Below are positions 43,710-53,173 of a DNA stretch of 64,000 nucleotides, piece after piece (position 1 is the stretch's first letter; every line of letters begins with the position of its first letter). The DNA is taken from assembly GCA_022846635.1 (NCBI GenBank), contig AP025685.1:248001-312000 (forward strand), read 5' to 3'. The notes under the pieces are model-generated. The model worked only from the letters and a program-made list of their open reading frames with translations. It made no database searches and was not told the DNA's origin. This DNA is from Salmonella enterica subsp. enterica serovar Choleraesuis (GTDB taxonomy: Bacteria; Pseudomonadota; Gammaproteobacteria; Enterobacterales; Enterobacteriaceae). The translations under genes and the position numbers were made by a program.

Positions 43710-45929
43710 TTACAGCGAACGCTTATGCAGAAGGCGTAATGCGTTTGCGGTAACCAGCGCAGTGGCGCCTGAGTCGGCCAGAACAGCCAGCCACAGCCCG
43801 GTAAAGCCCAGCAAAGTAGTAACCAGAAATATTCCTTTCAGGCCCAGCGCGATAGTAATGTTCTGACGAATATTGCGACGGGTTGCTCGTGCCAGTTTTA
43901 TCATGGTCGGCAGTGTTTCCAGGCGGTTATGGGTTAGAGCCGCATCGGCGGTCTCCAGCGCCACATCGGTGCCACCGCCCATCGCAATGCCCAGGCTGGC
44001 ATTTTTCATTGCCGGGGCATCGTTAATGCCATCGCCAACCATTGCCAGCGGAGCCTTCTGGTTCAGGGCGGTTACCGCATCTACCTTATCGGCTGGCAGC
44101 AGGCTGGCCCGGTAATCGATGCCAAGCTGTGCGGCGATAGCGGCGGCGGCCCTGGGGTTATCGCCGGTCAGCATAATGCTGCTAATGCCCGCTTCACGCA
44201 GTGATGCCAAAGCCGGTTGCGCATCGGCACGCAGCGTATCGCGCAGGCCAAATCCACCCGCAAGCTCGCCGTCAATACAAACCACCACCACCGTCTGGCC
44301 CTGGTTTTCCAGGCCGGTGATGCGCTCGCGCCATTGGGTATCCAGAATTTCCGCCGCCAGTTTATCCGGCGCGCTAATGGCGACACGCTGGCCATTAATC
44401 TCAGCCTCAATACCAATCCCCGCCAGGGTTCGCTGATTGTGGCTCTCCGGCAGCGTGAGCTTCTGCTCGCGGGCGGCGTTGATTATGGCCTGGGCCAGCG
44501 GGTGACTGGAGCCCTGCTCAGCGGCAGCGGTGAGAGTCAGCAGTTCGTTGTCGCTAAGCCGTGGACCGCTTAGAGTGGTGACAAGACGCGGTTGACCCAT
44601 AGTCAACGTACCGGTTTTATCAAAAGCGATTTGCTCTATGCGGCTTAGTTGCTCCAGCGCTGCGCCACCTTTAATTAACGCACCGTATCGGGCTGCGGCG
44701 GCCAGGCCAGAGGTAATCGCAGCCGGTGTGGATATTACCAGGGCGCACGGGCAGCCTATCAGCAGTAGCGCCAGGCCTTTGTAGATCCACTCTTCCCAGC
44801 TTTGGCTAAACAGCAGAGGGGGTACCACGGCACATAGCAGCGCCAGTAGCATAATGATTGGGGTGTAAATACGGCTGAAGCGATCGATGAAACGCTCAAT
44901 GGGCGCGCGGCGCTCTTCTGCCTCTTCAATCATGCGCAAAATGCGGTCGATAGCGCTGTCTCCAGGTTCGGAAACCACTTCGAGAGTAACACGACGGTCG
45001 ATGCTGGTCGCCCCGGCGGCAATTCGTTCACCGCTCAGGCGTTCAACCGGCATGGATTCGCCGGTAAGGGCGCTTTCATCAAAGCTTGCAGCTGCGCTTT
45101 GCAATTTTGCGTCGGCAGGTAGCCTTCCGCCGGCCGCTACCTCAATAATATCGCCAGGTCTTAACTCGCTGACGCTAACGGTGCTGCGCTGGCCGTCGCG
45201 AATTACCGTGGCTTCGTCAGGCTGTAACGCCATTAACGCACTGACGCCGCGCCGCGCTCGCGAGGCGGAGAAGGCTTCAAGCTGTTCACCCAGCATAAAC
45301 AGCAGCAGTACCATGGCAGCCTCACTCACAGCACCAATAATCAGCGCACCAATACAGGCGATGCTCATTAGCGTTTCGATGGTAAAGAAGCTGCCGCTGG
45401 CGATGAGTCGTATTGCCTGGCGGGCTACTGGCCACAATCCATAAAGCGTGGTGGCAATAAAGGCAACCTCGCCTGCGCCAGGAGAGAATCGGGAGATGAC
45501 GTAACTGACGACCATCAGCACGGCCAGAATGATAATTGGCAGCGCATCGCGCCAGGACCATTTCTCCTGAGTTGAGGTGTTAACTGCCTGCAAGGTGTAA
45601 CCGGCGCTTTGCACCGCTTGCGCGACGTCGTTTTGAATATCCCTTTCGGCATCGACCAACAGTTTTTGAGTGGTAAACAATACCTGTACTTGATTAACGC
45701 CAGCCACCTGTCGGGCGGCATTTTCTACCTTCCTCGCGCAGGCGGCGCAATCCATACCTTCAACCCGCCAGCTATAGCGCGTGCCGGATGTGGATGGCTG
45801 CAGAGGCTGTTCGGGCGGAGTTGTCGCCGTGGAACAATGACCGGAGCAGCAGCTATCTGTGGGTTCTGGCACCAGATGGGCGCTGTCAAAGCGCGGAACT
45901 TTGTGATTTGGGCGAGAAAGATTTGTCAT
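43710..45929 (-). CDS. zntA: Zn(II)/Cd(II)/Pb(II)-exporting P-type ATPase ZntA
   Basis: A 739-residue inner-membrane P1B-type ATPase. The N-terminus holds a Cys-rich stretch CCSGHC (27-32) and the HMA metal-binding motif GMDCAAC (Cys61, Cys64). The transmembrane metal site is CPC in IGCPCALVIS (about 400), phosphorylation occurs in DKTGTLT, with TGES upstream and GDGINDAP downstream. A ZntR-type promoter lies 35-65 bases upstream of the ATG, so expression should respond to zinc, cadmium and lead. GGAGG is the ribosome site. Confidence 0.97.
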   Translation of the reverse strand: MTNLSRPNHKVPRFDSAHLVPEPTDSCCSGHCSTATTPPEQPLQPSTSGTRYSWRVEGMDCAACARKVENAARQVAGVNQVQVLFTTQKLLVDAERDIQNDVAQAVQSAGYTLQAVNTSTQEKWSWRDALPIIILAVLMVVSYVISRFSPGAGEVAFIATTLYGLWPVARQAIRLIASGSFFTIETLMSIACIGALIIGAVSEAAMVLLLFMLGEQLEAFSASRARRGVSALMALQPDEATVIRDGQRSTVSVSELRPGDIIEVAAGGRLPADAKLQSAAASFDESALTGESMPVERLSGERIAAGATSIDRRVTLEVVSEPGDSAIDRILRMIEEAEERRAPIERFIDRFSRIYTPIIMLLALLCAVVPPLLFSQSWEEWIYKGLALLLIGCPCALVISTPAAITSGLAAAARYGALIKGGAALEQLSRIEQIAFDKTGTLTMGQPRLVTTLSGPRLSDNELLTLTAAAEQGSSHPLAQAIINAAREQKLTLPESHNQRTLAGIGIEAEINGQRVAISAPDKLAAEILDTQWRERITGLENQGQTVVVVCIDGELAGGFGLRDTLRADAQPALASLREAGISSIMLTGDNPRAAAAIAAQLGIDYRASLLPADKVDAVTALNQKAPLAMVGDGINDAPAMKNASLGIAMGGGTDVALETADAALTHNRLETLPTMIKLARATRRNIRQNITIALGLKGIFLVTTLLGFTGLWLAVLADSGATALVTANALRLLHKRSL

Positions 45930-45962
45930 GTTGGCCTCCGGCGAAAACGGTCGTCAGGGCCA

Positions 45963-45994
45963 AGCTTACTCTCTGGAGTCGACTCCAGAGTCAA
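45963..45994 (-). promoter_or_regulatory. ZntR-regulated promoter of zntA
   Basis: On the minus strand, -35 TTGACT (45989-45994) and -10 TAAGCT (45963-45968) are separated by 20 bp, the over-long spacer typical of MerR-family promoters. The spacer contains the perfect palindrome CTCTGGAGTCGACTCCAGAG (45971-45990), essentially the E. coli ZntR operator. Confidence 0.92.
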
Positions 45995-46034
45995 GAGGGA
46001 AAATGCGGCGAGTTTTACTCACCGCATTATAGGT

Positions 46035-46661
46035 TCAGAGGTACAAAGTGCGGACGATAAGGAAATGGCCGAGGAAATAGCAGGCCGCCGTAATGGCATT
46101 ATCCGCGGTAAAACGGCGACGGTAGTGGCTTAACAACCAGATAATTGCGCCAACCAGCAGCAGGCTGGAGCCAATGATACCGGAGAATGCCGCATCGGTT
46201 GGTCGGGCAAAATATTGTTCACCAGCCAGCCAGACCATCAGTAGCGTCATGCCGATGTAAGTGCATATTGGCCAGCGCAAAGCGTCGAGTTTGCTCCAGA
46301 TAGTAGCAATAAGCAGTGCGCCAATTATCAGTAGCACCAGCGGCAGCGGCCAGTAAAACGCAAACACCATGCCGCCGGAGAAATAGATGGCATAGAACAG
46401 ATGCGATAGGAAAAAGGCGCCGATGGCATACAGCAGGCGCTGGCCGGGAAGCAGAGTGAGTGCGTCGCCAATCAGCGTTGCAGCAATCCCCGCCAGTACC
46501 AGATAACTGGTGATAGAGAAGAAAGGGGCCTGCCAGGCTAGCAAGGCTAACAATAGCAGCGTTAGTGGTTTAAAAACCCAGCGCTGCCAGGAGGGGCCGC
46601 GATAGGACGCATCCACATACAGCCAGCCGGACAGCAAAACAGCGATAAACGACCAAAGCAT
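46035..46661 (-). CDS. yhhN: YhhN-family membrane protein
   Basis: A 208-residue polytopic membrane protein with seven or eight predicted hydrophobic segments, of the YhhN/TMEM86 family. Animal TMEM86 members are lysoplasmalogenases; the bacterial role is not settled. Conserved acidic residues in membrane segments are visible in [19 protein letters not shown], the family catalytic region. GGGAGTTAAT precedes the ATG. Placed between zntA and yhhM as in E. coli. Confidence 0.9.
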   Translation of the reverse strand: MLWSFIAVLLSGWLYVDASYRGPSWQRWVFKPLTLLLLALLAWQAPFFSITSYLVLAGIAATLIGDALTLLPGQRLLYAIGAFFLSHLFYAIYFSGGMVFAFYWPLPLVLLIIGALLIATIWSKLDALRWPICTYIGMTLLMVWLAGEQYFARPTDAAFSGIIGSSLLLVGAIIWLLSHYRRRFTADNAITAACYFLGHFLIVRTLYL

Positions 46662-46798
46662 ATTAACTCCCTGAATGCGTTATAGTTAATGGCGGAACCC
46701 TGGCACGCCATTTATTTCAGTCTAGTGGGCATTGCCTGACGATGGCAATGCGGGTTGTGCGCTGTTGTCAGATTCTTAAGTCACCGTAAGAGGGATTT

Positions 46799-47152
46799 AT
46801 GAGCAAACCACCGCTTTTTTTTATCGTTATTGTTGCCGTGATTGTGGTGCTGGCCGCCGTACGTTTTATGCATCAACGCGGCGAAGCTCAAGCGATGCAA
46901 TTATCACCGGTAAGCCAGGTGGCTGCGGACGTTGTCGCTCTGAGAGAGAGACCGGGGCAGGACAGACGTTCACGCCAGCAGGAGGTTATTCCGGCGGGAA
47001 CCATCATGCATTATGAGGCTGATTTTGCGCTGCGGGATGGCGCAAAGCTGACCTTTCGCATATCGGAAGCGCAATACAGGGCGTTAGAGCAGGGGATGAG
47101 CGGTACCCTGGTGTTTCAGGGTACGCACTTTATAAAATTTGAGGCTCGTTAG
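46799..47152 (+). CDS. yhhM: DUF2500 protein YhhM
   Basis: A 117-residue protein with one N-terminal membrane segment (about 5-23) and a small beta-rich extracytoplasmic domain, orthologous to E. coli YhhM (DUF2500). The domain contains YEADFALRDGAKLTFRISEAQYRALEQGMSGTLVFQGTHFIKFE. No enzymatic motif is visible and no function is known. AAGAGGGATTT precedes the ATG. Its end overlaps the end of convergent yhhL by 4 bases. Confidence 0.9.
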   Translation: MSKPPLFFIVIVAVIVVLAAVRFMHQRGEAQAMQLSPVSQVAADVVALRERPGQDRRSRQQEVIPAGTIMHYEADFALRDGAKLTFRISEAQYRALEQGMSGTLVFQGTHFIKFEAR

Positions 47153-47418
47153 CGCTTCGGCAGCTGTTTTTTTTGCCAGGCAATCAGCTCAAAAACGCCG
47201 AACAGAAAAATCCGGGTTTTTTCCGCCAGCGTCAGGCGTGGCGCATTTTTATCAAGGGTGGATTGCAGCAGCGTCATCTGCAAACCGTGCATCAGTACGG
47301 TAAAAATTAGCGCCACGTTGACGAAGATATTGAGCGGACGCGGATATGGACTTATCAGGTTAAAAACCATGAAGGCCCAGACGCATAGCATCAGAAAACG
47401 GCCAAAATTAAGCACCAT
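47149..47418 (-). CDS. yhhL: DUF1145 membrane protein YhhL
   Basis: An 89-residue inner-membrane protein with two or three hydrophobic segments (LGRFLMLCVWAFMVFNLI-type start, then IFVNVALIFTVLMHGLQMTLL and RIFLFGVFELIAW). The ATG at 47418 lies inside the rsmD end, an 11-base overlap, indicating translational coupling as in E. coli. The function is unknown. Confidence 0.9.
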   Translation of the reverse strand: MVLNFGRFLMLCVWAFMVFNLISPYPRPLNIFVNVALIFTVLMHGLQMTLLQSTLDKNAPRLTLAEKTRIFLFGVFELIAWQKKQLPKR

Positions 47419-48004
47419 GATTGGTTTCCTGTGGTTCACGAATATAGAGACGATAGGCGACCTGCCCGGCCACTTTCTCCCGGTGTAACGCCCAGTTTGC
47501 GGGAACCGGCGGCATACCATTTTCTACTTCGCTTTCAATGTATATAAGCGCTTCATCTGCCAGCCAGCCCTGGGTTTCCAGCAGCGATAAGGTCTGATCC
47601 AGCAGGCCTTTACGAAATGGCGGATCGATAAACACGATGTCAAAAGGCTCACCTGCACCCGCAAGCCACGTCAGAGAGTTGGTATTAATAACCTGGCCCT
47701 GAGAAGCTTTTAGTGTAGTCAGATTGCTCTGTAACTGGCGGGCGACCGCTTTATCCATTTCCAGCAGGGTGGCACTGGCGGCGTAACGCGATAGCGCTTC
47801 AAGCCCCAGAGCACCGCTTCCGGCAAAGCAGTCGAGACAGCGAGATCCCGCCATCGACGGAGCCAGCCAGTTAAACAGTGTCTCCCGCACCCGGTCTGTG
47901 GTGGGGCGCAGACCAGGGCTGTCGGGAACCGGCAGTTTTCGGCCTCGCCACTGGCCGCCGATAATACGAATTTGACCGCTACCTGCGCGGTGGGGAGTTT
48001 TCAT
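47408..48004 (-). CDS. rsmD: 16S rRNA m2G966 methyltransferase RsmD
   Basis: A 198-residue SAM-dependent enzyme that makes m2G966 in 16S rRNA. GQIRIIGGQWRGRKLPVPDSPGLRPTTDRVRETLFNWL opens the protein; CLDCFAGSGALGLEAL is the SAM site and FIDPPF the catalytic motif. I use the ATG at 48004 (MKTPHRAG), which matches E. coli; an in-frame GTG three codons earlier (48013) is possible. It is divergent from ftsY. Confidence 0.94.
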   Translation of the reverse strand: MKTPHRAGSGQIRIIGGQWRGRKLPVPDSPGLRPTTDRVRETLFNWLAPSMAGSRCLDCFAGSGALGLEALSRYAASATLLEMDKAVARQLQSNLTTLKASQGQVINTNSLTWLAGAGEPFDIVFIDPPFRKGLLDQTLSLLETQGWLADEALIYIESEVENGMPPVPANWALHREKVAGQVAYRLYIREPQETNHGA

Positions 48005-48194
48005 TTGAGTCACTTTTACAACCAGGATTGAACACTATTCTAACGGCGCAGCGCGGAGCGGGAAACCTTAATCCATCAGAGTGATGCCTGCGTGGGAAAG
48101 TGATAGACTAACCTACTAATTAACTAAATTTGTGCTCGCCATCATCCGGTGGTTGGGTAGCGCCATGAAATAATTGCGAGGAGTTCGGTCGCCA

Positions 48195-49991
48195 ATGGCA
48201 AAAGACAAGAAGCGGGGCTTTTTTTCGTGGCTGGGATTTGGCCACAAGGATCAGGCGCAGGAATCACAACCTGAGAATCAGGAAGAGCGCGCCGGAGAAG
48301 AGCAGGAGCTTGCCAGGCCTGACGCCGTAGAGCCGCACCCTGAAACACCAGCGCCGGAAGCTGAAGCTAAGAGCGAGCCAGAATCCCCAGTGGATAGTGA
48401 AGCTTTCGCCGATGAAGTCGTGCGGGTTAGCGAGCAGCGCCAGCACGATGATGCCGTTGTCGAAAAGCCATCTGAATCTGTTGAGACCGCCGGACAGCCG
48501 CATCTGCCGGTCGCCGAAGCGGTAGATCCAGAGCCAATTGTTGAGCCTCAGCCAGAACCCGCTGTTGCAACACAGACGGCTGTCGAAGCGCAACCTGAAC
48601 CAGTTGTTGCGCCTGAACCTGTCGTTGAAGCACGGCCAGAACCAACTGTTGAGCCTGAAACCGTGGCTGAACCGCAGCCAGAGCCTGTCATTGCGCCAGA
48701 GCCTGTGCAGGCGCCCGTCGCACAACCAGAAAAACAGCCAGCCGCTTCTCAGGAAGATCAGTGGGAGCAGCTGCAATCGCTTATCGTTGAAGAGGGCGTG
48801 AGCTCGGCACAGGAAGATCTTGCTGAAAGCCACGCTTCGGATGTGAAACCGGCAGAACATGCCGATGAAGCTAACGAAAAAGATGTTGAGCCAGTAGCCG
48901 ATCGCGCAGAGGCCGCTGCCGATGTTACAGCTTCGGCTATTGAGGCGGAGCCGGTTGACGCCCATGGAGAGGAAACTGCCGATGTGGCAGACGTCCCGAT
49001 CGTTGATGCCGTTGCTGAACCAGAGCCAGAACAAGACAATACCGCCATCGTTGAGCAAGAGAAGCCGACCAAAGAGGGCTTCTTCGCTCGCCTGAAACGT
49101 AGCCTGTTAAAAACCAAGCAGAACCTCGGTTCCGGCTTCATGGGGCTGTTCCGCGGGAAGAAAATCGATGACGAGCTGTTTGAAGAGCTGGAAGAACAGC
49201 TGCTGATTGCCGATGTTGGCGTCGAAACTACCCGTAAAATCATCAATAACCTGACTGAAAGCGCTAGCCGTAAACAGCTGCGCGATGCCGAAGCGCTGTA
49301 TGGTCTGCTGAAAGATGAAATGAGCGGCATCCTGTCCCGCGTTGATCATCCGCTTAATATCGAAGGCAAAATGCCATTCGTTATTCTGATGGTTGGCGTT
49401 AACGGCGTGGGTAAAACAACCACCATCGGTAAGCTGGCGCGTCAGTTCGAACAGCAGGGTAAATCGGTAATGCTGGCTGCGGGCGATACCTTCCGTGCCG
49501 CGGCGGTAGAACAGCTTCAGGTTTGGGGCCAGCGCAATAACATTCCGGTTATCGCTCAGCATACCGGCGCAGATTCCGCCTCGGTTATTTTCGATGCCAT
49601 CCAGGCCGCTAAAGCGCGCGGCGTCGATGTGTTGATTGCCGATACGGCCGGTCGCTTACAGAATAAATCGCACCTGATGGAAGAGCTGAAGAAAATTGTC
49701 CGTGTGATGAAGAAGCTCGATGAGGAAGCTCCGCACGAAGTTATGCTGACTATCGACGCCAGCACCGGGCAGAATGCTATCAGCCAGGCCAAACTGTTCC
49801 ATGAAGCCGTCGGGCTGACCGGGATTACCCTGACCAAACTTGATGGTACTGCGAAAGGCGGGGTGATTTTCTCGGTTGCCGATCAGTTTGGCATTCCTAT
49901 TCGCTATATCGGCGTCGGGGAACGTATTGAAGATTTGCGTCCGTTTAATTCGGGCGACTTTATTGAGGCACTTTTTGCCCGCGAGGATTGA
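48195..49991 (+). CDS. ftsY: Signal recognition particle receptor FtsY
   Basis: A 598-residue GTPase that docks SRP-ribosome complexes at the membrane. The ATG at 48195 (MAKDKKRGFFSWLGFGHK, the N-terminal lipid-binding helix) matches E. coli. The acidic A domain spans about 20-290 and is about 100 residues longer than in E. coli because of Pro-Glu-Pro-rich repeats (about 115-180). The second amphipathic helix EGFFARLKRSLLKTKQNLGSGF starts the NG domain, with GVNGVGKTT (G1), DTFRAAA, DTAGRLQ and TKLDGTAKGG motifs. It is the first gene of the ftsYEX operon. Confidence 0.97.
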   Translation: MAKDKKRGFFSWLGFGHKDQAQESQPENQEERAGEEQELARPDAVEPHPETPAPEAEAKSEPESPVDSEAFADEVVRVSEQRQHDDAVVEKPSESVETAGQPHLPVAEAVDPEPIVEPQPEPAVATQTAVEAQPEPVVAPEPVVEARPEPTVEPETVAEPQPEPVIAPEPVQAPVAQPEKQPAASQEDQWEQLQSLIVEEGVSSAQEDLAESHASDVKPAEHADEANEKDVEPVADRAEAAADVTASAIEAEPVDAHGEETADVADVPIVDAVAEPEPEQDNTAIVEQEKPTKEGFFARLKRSLLKTKQNLGSGFMGLFRGKKIDDELFEELEEQLLIADVGVETTRKIINNLTESASRKQLRDAEALYGLLKDEMSGILSRVDHPLNIEGKMPFVILMVGVNGVGKTTTIGKLARQFEQQGKSVMLAAGDTFRAAAVEQLQVWGQRNNIPVIAQHTGADSASVIFDAIQAAKARGVDVLIADTAGRLQNKSHLMEELKKIVRVMKKLDEEAPHEVMLTIDASTGQNAISQAKLFHEAVGLTGITLTKLDGTAKGGVIFSVADQFGIPIRYIGVGERIEDLRPFNSGDFIEALFARED

Positions 49992-49993
49992 AA

Positions 49994-50665
49994 ATGATTC
50001 GCTTTGAACAAGTCAGCAAAGCCTATCTGGGCGGGAGACAGGCCCTGCAGGGCGTCTCCCTGCACTTACAGCCAGGCGAGATGGCCTTCTTAACCGGTCA
50101 TTCCGGGGCTGGTAAAAGTACGCTACTCAAACTTATTTGTGGGATTGAGCGCCCCAGCGCTGGGAAGATTTGGTTTAGCGGCCACGATATTAGTCGGCTG
50201 AAAAATCGCGAAGTGCCGTTTCTGCGTCGTCAGATAGGCATGATATTTCAGGATCACCACCTGCTGATGGATCGCACGGTGTACGAGAATGTGGCTATTC
50301 CGCTCATTATTGCGGGTGCCAGCGGCGAAGATATCCGCCGACGGGTATCGGCTGCGCTGGATAAAGTAGGCCTGCTGGATAAAGCGAAAAATTTCCCGAT
50401 TCAGTTATCGGGCGGTGAACAGCAGCGGGTGGGGATAGCTCGTGCCGTGGTGAATAAACCTGCGGTACTGCTGGCGGATGAACCTACCGGTAACCTCGAT
50501 GATGTGCTGTCAGAAGGTATCTTACGCCTGTTTGAAGAGTTCAATCGGGTGGGGGTAACGGTGCTGATGGCTACCCATGATATTCACCTTATCTCCAGCC
50601 GCCCGTATCGGGTGTTAACGCTGCAGGATGGACATTTGCACGGAGGCCTCGGTGAACAAGCGTAA
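49994..50665 (+). CDS. ftsE: Cell division ATP-binding protein FtsE
   Basis: A 223-residue ABC-type ATPase that with FtsX controls amidase activation by EnvC at the septum. Walker [10 protein letters not shown] (35-43), signature [14 protein letters not shown] and Walker [13 protein letters not shown] are intact. The ATG at 49994 lies 3 bases after the ftsY stop. The end overlaps the GTG of ftsX by 14 bases, indicating coupled translation. Confidence 0.96.
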   Translation: MIRFEQVSKAYLGGRQALQGVSLHLQPGEMAFLTGHSGAGKSTLLKLICGIERPSAGKIWFSGHDISRLKNREVPFLRRQIGMIFQDHHLLMDRTVYENVAIPLIIAGASGEDIRRRVSAALDKVGLLDKAKNFPIQLSGGEQQRVGIARAVVNKPAVLLADEPTGNLDDVLSEGILRLFEEFNRVGVTVLMATHDIHLISSRPYRVLTLQDGHLHGGLGEQA

Positions 50666-51722
50666 TGCAATTAATAGAGTGAAGCAGTTTGGCAGCCGCT
50701 TCGACAAGCTGAAATCGCTGAATAATCTTCCCGGTCGCGGTGGTAACAGCGGCGGAGCTCCGGGGCCAAAGCGCGGTAAAACGCCGCAGTCTAAAAGCAA
50801 AGCACTTAAGGGAGGCATTAACGAGCAGGTTCGTTATGCCTGGCAGGGCGCGCTTTTTGATCTTAAAAGTAAGCCATTCGCAACGTTCCTGACGGTGATG
50901 GTTATTGCCATCTCGCTGACGTTGCCGAGCGTTTGCTACATGGTTTACAAAAACGTGCACGAAGCCTCCACCCAGTATTATCCATCGCCTCAGGTGACGG
51001 TTTATCTGGATAAAACGCTCGACGATAACGCCGCTCAGCAGGCGGTCGGAGAGATGCAAAACCTTCAGGGCGTCGAAAAGGTCAACTTTTTGACTCGCGA
51101 TGAGGCGCTGAATGAGTTTCGCAGCTGGTCGGGCTTTGGCAGCGCCCTGGATATGTTGGATGAAAATCCGCTGCCGGCGGTGGCTATCATTGAGCCGAAG
51201 ATAGATTTTCAAAATCCGGAAGCTCTTAATACCTTGCGCGATCGGGTGGCACAGATTCATGGCGTTGACGAAGTGCGCATGGACGATAGCTGGTTTGCCC
51301 GCCTGGCGTCCTTAACCGGGTTGGTTGGCCGGGTGGCAGCAATGATTGGGATTCTGATGATTGCGGCAGTGTTCCTGGTTATCGGCAACAGCGTGCGTCT
51401 GAGCATTTTCTCGCGTCGCGACAGCATTAACGTGCAGAAGATGATTGGTGCGACCGATGGCTTTATTCTGCGCCCGTTCCTGTATGGCGGCGCGTTGCTG
51501 GGCTTTAGCGGCGCGTTCCTGTCGCTGATTTTGTCGGAAATTTTGGTACTGCGCCTTTCATCTGCAGTGAGCGATGTGGCCAGAGTATTTGGTACCACGT
51601 TTAATATTAGCGGCCTGTCTATCGACGAGTGCCTGTTACTGCTGCTGGTATCTTCCATGATCGGTTGGGTGGCAGCCTGGCTTGCCACAGTGCAGCATTT
51701 ACGTCACTTTACCCCCGAGTGA
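50652..51722 (+). CDS. ftsX: Cell division protein FtsX
   Basis: A 356-residue four-TM inner-membrane protein that partners FtsE and recruits the amidase activator EnvC through its large periplasmic loop. It starts with GTG at 50652 ([14 protein letters not shown]), inside ftsE, after a CGGAGG ribosome site. A basic cytoplasmic N-terminus is followed by [25 protein letters not shown] (TM1), a periplasmic domain (about 110-215) and [23 protein letters not shown]. The C-terminal [13 protein letters not shown] matches E. coli exactly. Confidence 0.96.
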   Translation: MNKRNAINRVKQFGSRFDKLKSLNNLPGRGGNSGGAPGPKRGKTPQSKSKALKGGINEQVRYAWQGALFDLKSKPFATFLTVMVIAISLTLPSVCYMVYKNVHEASTQYYPSPQVTVYLDKTLDDNAAQQAVGEMQNLQGVEKVNFLTRDEALNEFRSWSGFGSALDMLDENPLPAVAIIEPKIDFQNPEALNTLRDRVAQIHGVDEVRMDDSWFARLASLTGLVGRVAAMIGILMIAAVFLVIGNSVRLSIFSRRDSINVQKMIGATDGFILRPFLYGGALLGFSGAFLSLILSEILVLRLSSAVSDVARVFGTTFNISGLSIDECLLLLLVSSMIGWVAAWLATVQHLRHFTPE

Positions 51723-51988
51723 TTTTTTTTTGTTATACTCATCCCCTGCTGGCGAGGTTCCCGTTTGCAGGGGATGCCGTTTCGGTATAGATTCTTCTTT
51801 TCCTGCCCCGGATTCATAGCAGTGTCACAGAATTCATGTAAGTTGTTCACAATTTACAAATGAACTTGTGGATAAAATCACTGTCTCACCTATCGGGTGG
51901 ATGATAATCTCGTCACTCATGACTCACCTGCATAACGGTTGCCTGGTATAGGAACCGGCGGGTTGCGAAAGAAATTGTGAGGGTTTGA
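51723..51988 (+). promoter_or_regulatory. rpoH promoter and leader region with DnaA boxes
   Basis: A 266-bp region. A 10-bp-stem hairpin (51740-51749 with 51767-51776) follows ftsX. Two DnaA boxes follow: TTGTTCACA (51843-51851) and TGTGGATAA, the complement of the consensus TTATCCACA (51867-51875). E. coli rpoH is known to be DnaA- and CRP/CytR-regulated from this region. The ribosome site GAGGGTTTGA precedes the ATG, and the first coding bases keep the downstream box and thermosensor sequence seen in E. coli, so heat-induced mRNA melting is likely retained. Confidence 0.8.
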
Positions 51989-52846
51989 ATGACCAAAGAA
52001 ATGCAAAGTTTAGCTTTAGCCCCTGTAGGTAATCTGGACTCTTACGTCCGGGCTGCCAACGCATGGCCGATGTTATCGGCTGATGAAGAGCGGGCACTGG
52101 CTGAAAAGCTGCATTACCAGGGCGATCTGGAAGCAGCTAAACAGCTGATTCTGTCGCATCTGCGCTTTGTTGTTCACGTTGCCCGTAACTACTCGGGTTA
52201 TGGCCTGCCTCAGGCAGACCTTATTCAGGAAGGCAATATCGGCCTGATGAAGGCTGTGCGCCGTTTTAACCCTGAAGTCGGTGTGCGTCTGGTCTCTTTT
52301 GCCGTGCACTGGATCAAGGCTGAAATTCATGAATACGTGTTGCGTAACTGGCGTATTGTGAAAGTGGCTACCACTAAAGCTCAGCGTAAGCTGTTCTTTA
52401 ACCTGCGTAAAACCAAGCAGCGTCTGGGCTGGTTTAATCAGGACGAAGTCGAAATGGTGGCGCGCGAGCTGGGTGTATCCAGCAAAGACGTGCGTGAAAT
52501 GGAGTCGCGTATGGCTGCGCAGGACATGACTTTTGACATGTCTTCCGACGATGACGCCGGCGACAGCCAGCCAATGGCTCCGGTTCTGTATCTCCAGGAT
52601 AAAACTTCGAACTTTGCTGAAGGCATCGAGGATGATAACTGGGAAGAGCACGCGGCCGACAAACTGACCATTGCTATGCAAGGGCTGGACGAACGTAGCC
52701 AGCAGATAATCCAGGCGCGCTGGCTGGATGAAGATAACAAGAGCACCTTGCAGGAACTGGCCGATCGTTATGGTGTTTCCGCTGAGCGTGTGCGTCAGCT
52801 TGAAAAAAATGCCATGAAGAAACTGCGCGCGGCTATCGAAGCCTGA
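51989..52846 (+). CDS. rpoH: RNA polymerase sigma factor RpoH (sigma-32)
   Basis: A 285-residue heat-shock sigma factor. Region 2 contains [47 protein letters not shown] (about 77-122); the RpoH box follows as [18 protein letters not shown] (about 132-149), which is involved in FtsH and chaperone control; region 4.2 is [17 protein letters not shown]. Length and sequence are nearly those of E. coli. Translation is likely controlled by RNA structure at the start. Confidence 0.98.
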   Translation: MTKEMQSLALAPVGNLDSYVRAANAWPMLSADEERALAEKLHYQGDLEAAKQLILSHLRFVVHVARNYSGYGLPQADLIQEGNIGLMKAVRRFNPEVGVRLVSFAVHWIKAEIHEYVLRNWRIVKVATTKAQRKLFFNLRKTKQRLGWFNQDEVEMVARELGVSSKDVREMESRMAAQDMTFDMSSDDDAGDSQPMAPVLYLQDKTSNFAEGIEDDNWEEHAADKLTIAMQGLDERSQQIIQARWLDEDNKSTLQELADRYGVSAERVRQLEKNAMKKLRAAIEA

Positions 52847-53173
52847 TTTAATTCTTAGCGCTTAGTCACCAGCACCCCGTCGGGCATTCGCTCTCGGGGT
52901 GTTGTCATTTTTGAGCCCTGCCGTTTTTACCTTTCCCCCATTCCTGATGTTCCCGCGTTTTAAGTATGCCTGTTTGCACGACTTTTTAGCTGCGTCACCC
53001 TTTCGCGCTAAGGTTACAAAAATGTTATTGCAAAATAAGAAAATAGGGTATGTTTTCACCAGAGTCCGGCGGCTGAGTGCGCACGTCAGACCATTAAAAT
53101 CGCCACGCGCTTGCGCCGCGGGCATAACGCACTCACACACAACAGACATGCACAACAATCTGAGGAACACAGG
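52847..53173 (+). promoter_or_regulatory. rpoH terminator and livJ upstream region
   Basis: A stem CACCCCG (52873-52879) with CGGGGTG (52895-52901) followed by TTGTCATTTTT terminates rpoH. The remaining 260 bp hold no gene and must contain the livJ promoter and long leader; E. coli livJ is controlled here by Lrp and leucine. No site was identified with confidence. Confidence 0.65.

Noticed and set aside
48264..49058. Minus-strand frame of 264 codons opposite the ftsY A domain
   Set aside because: Trp/Phe/Arg-rich composition produced by the complement of Glu/Pro/Ala codons; no start context and no similarity to anything known.
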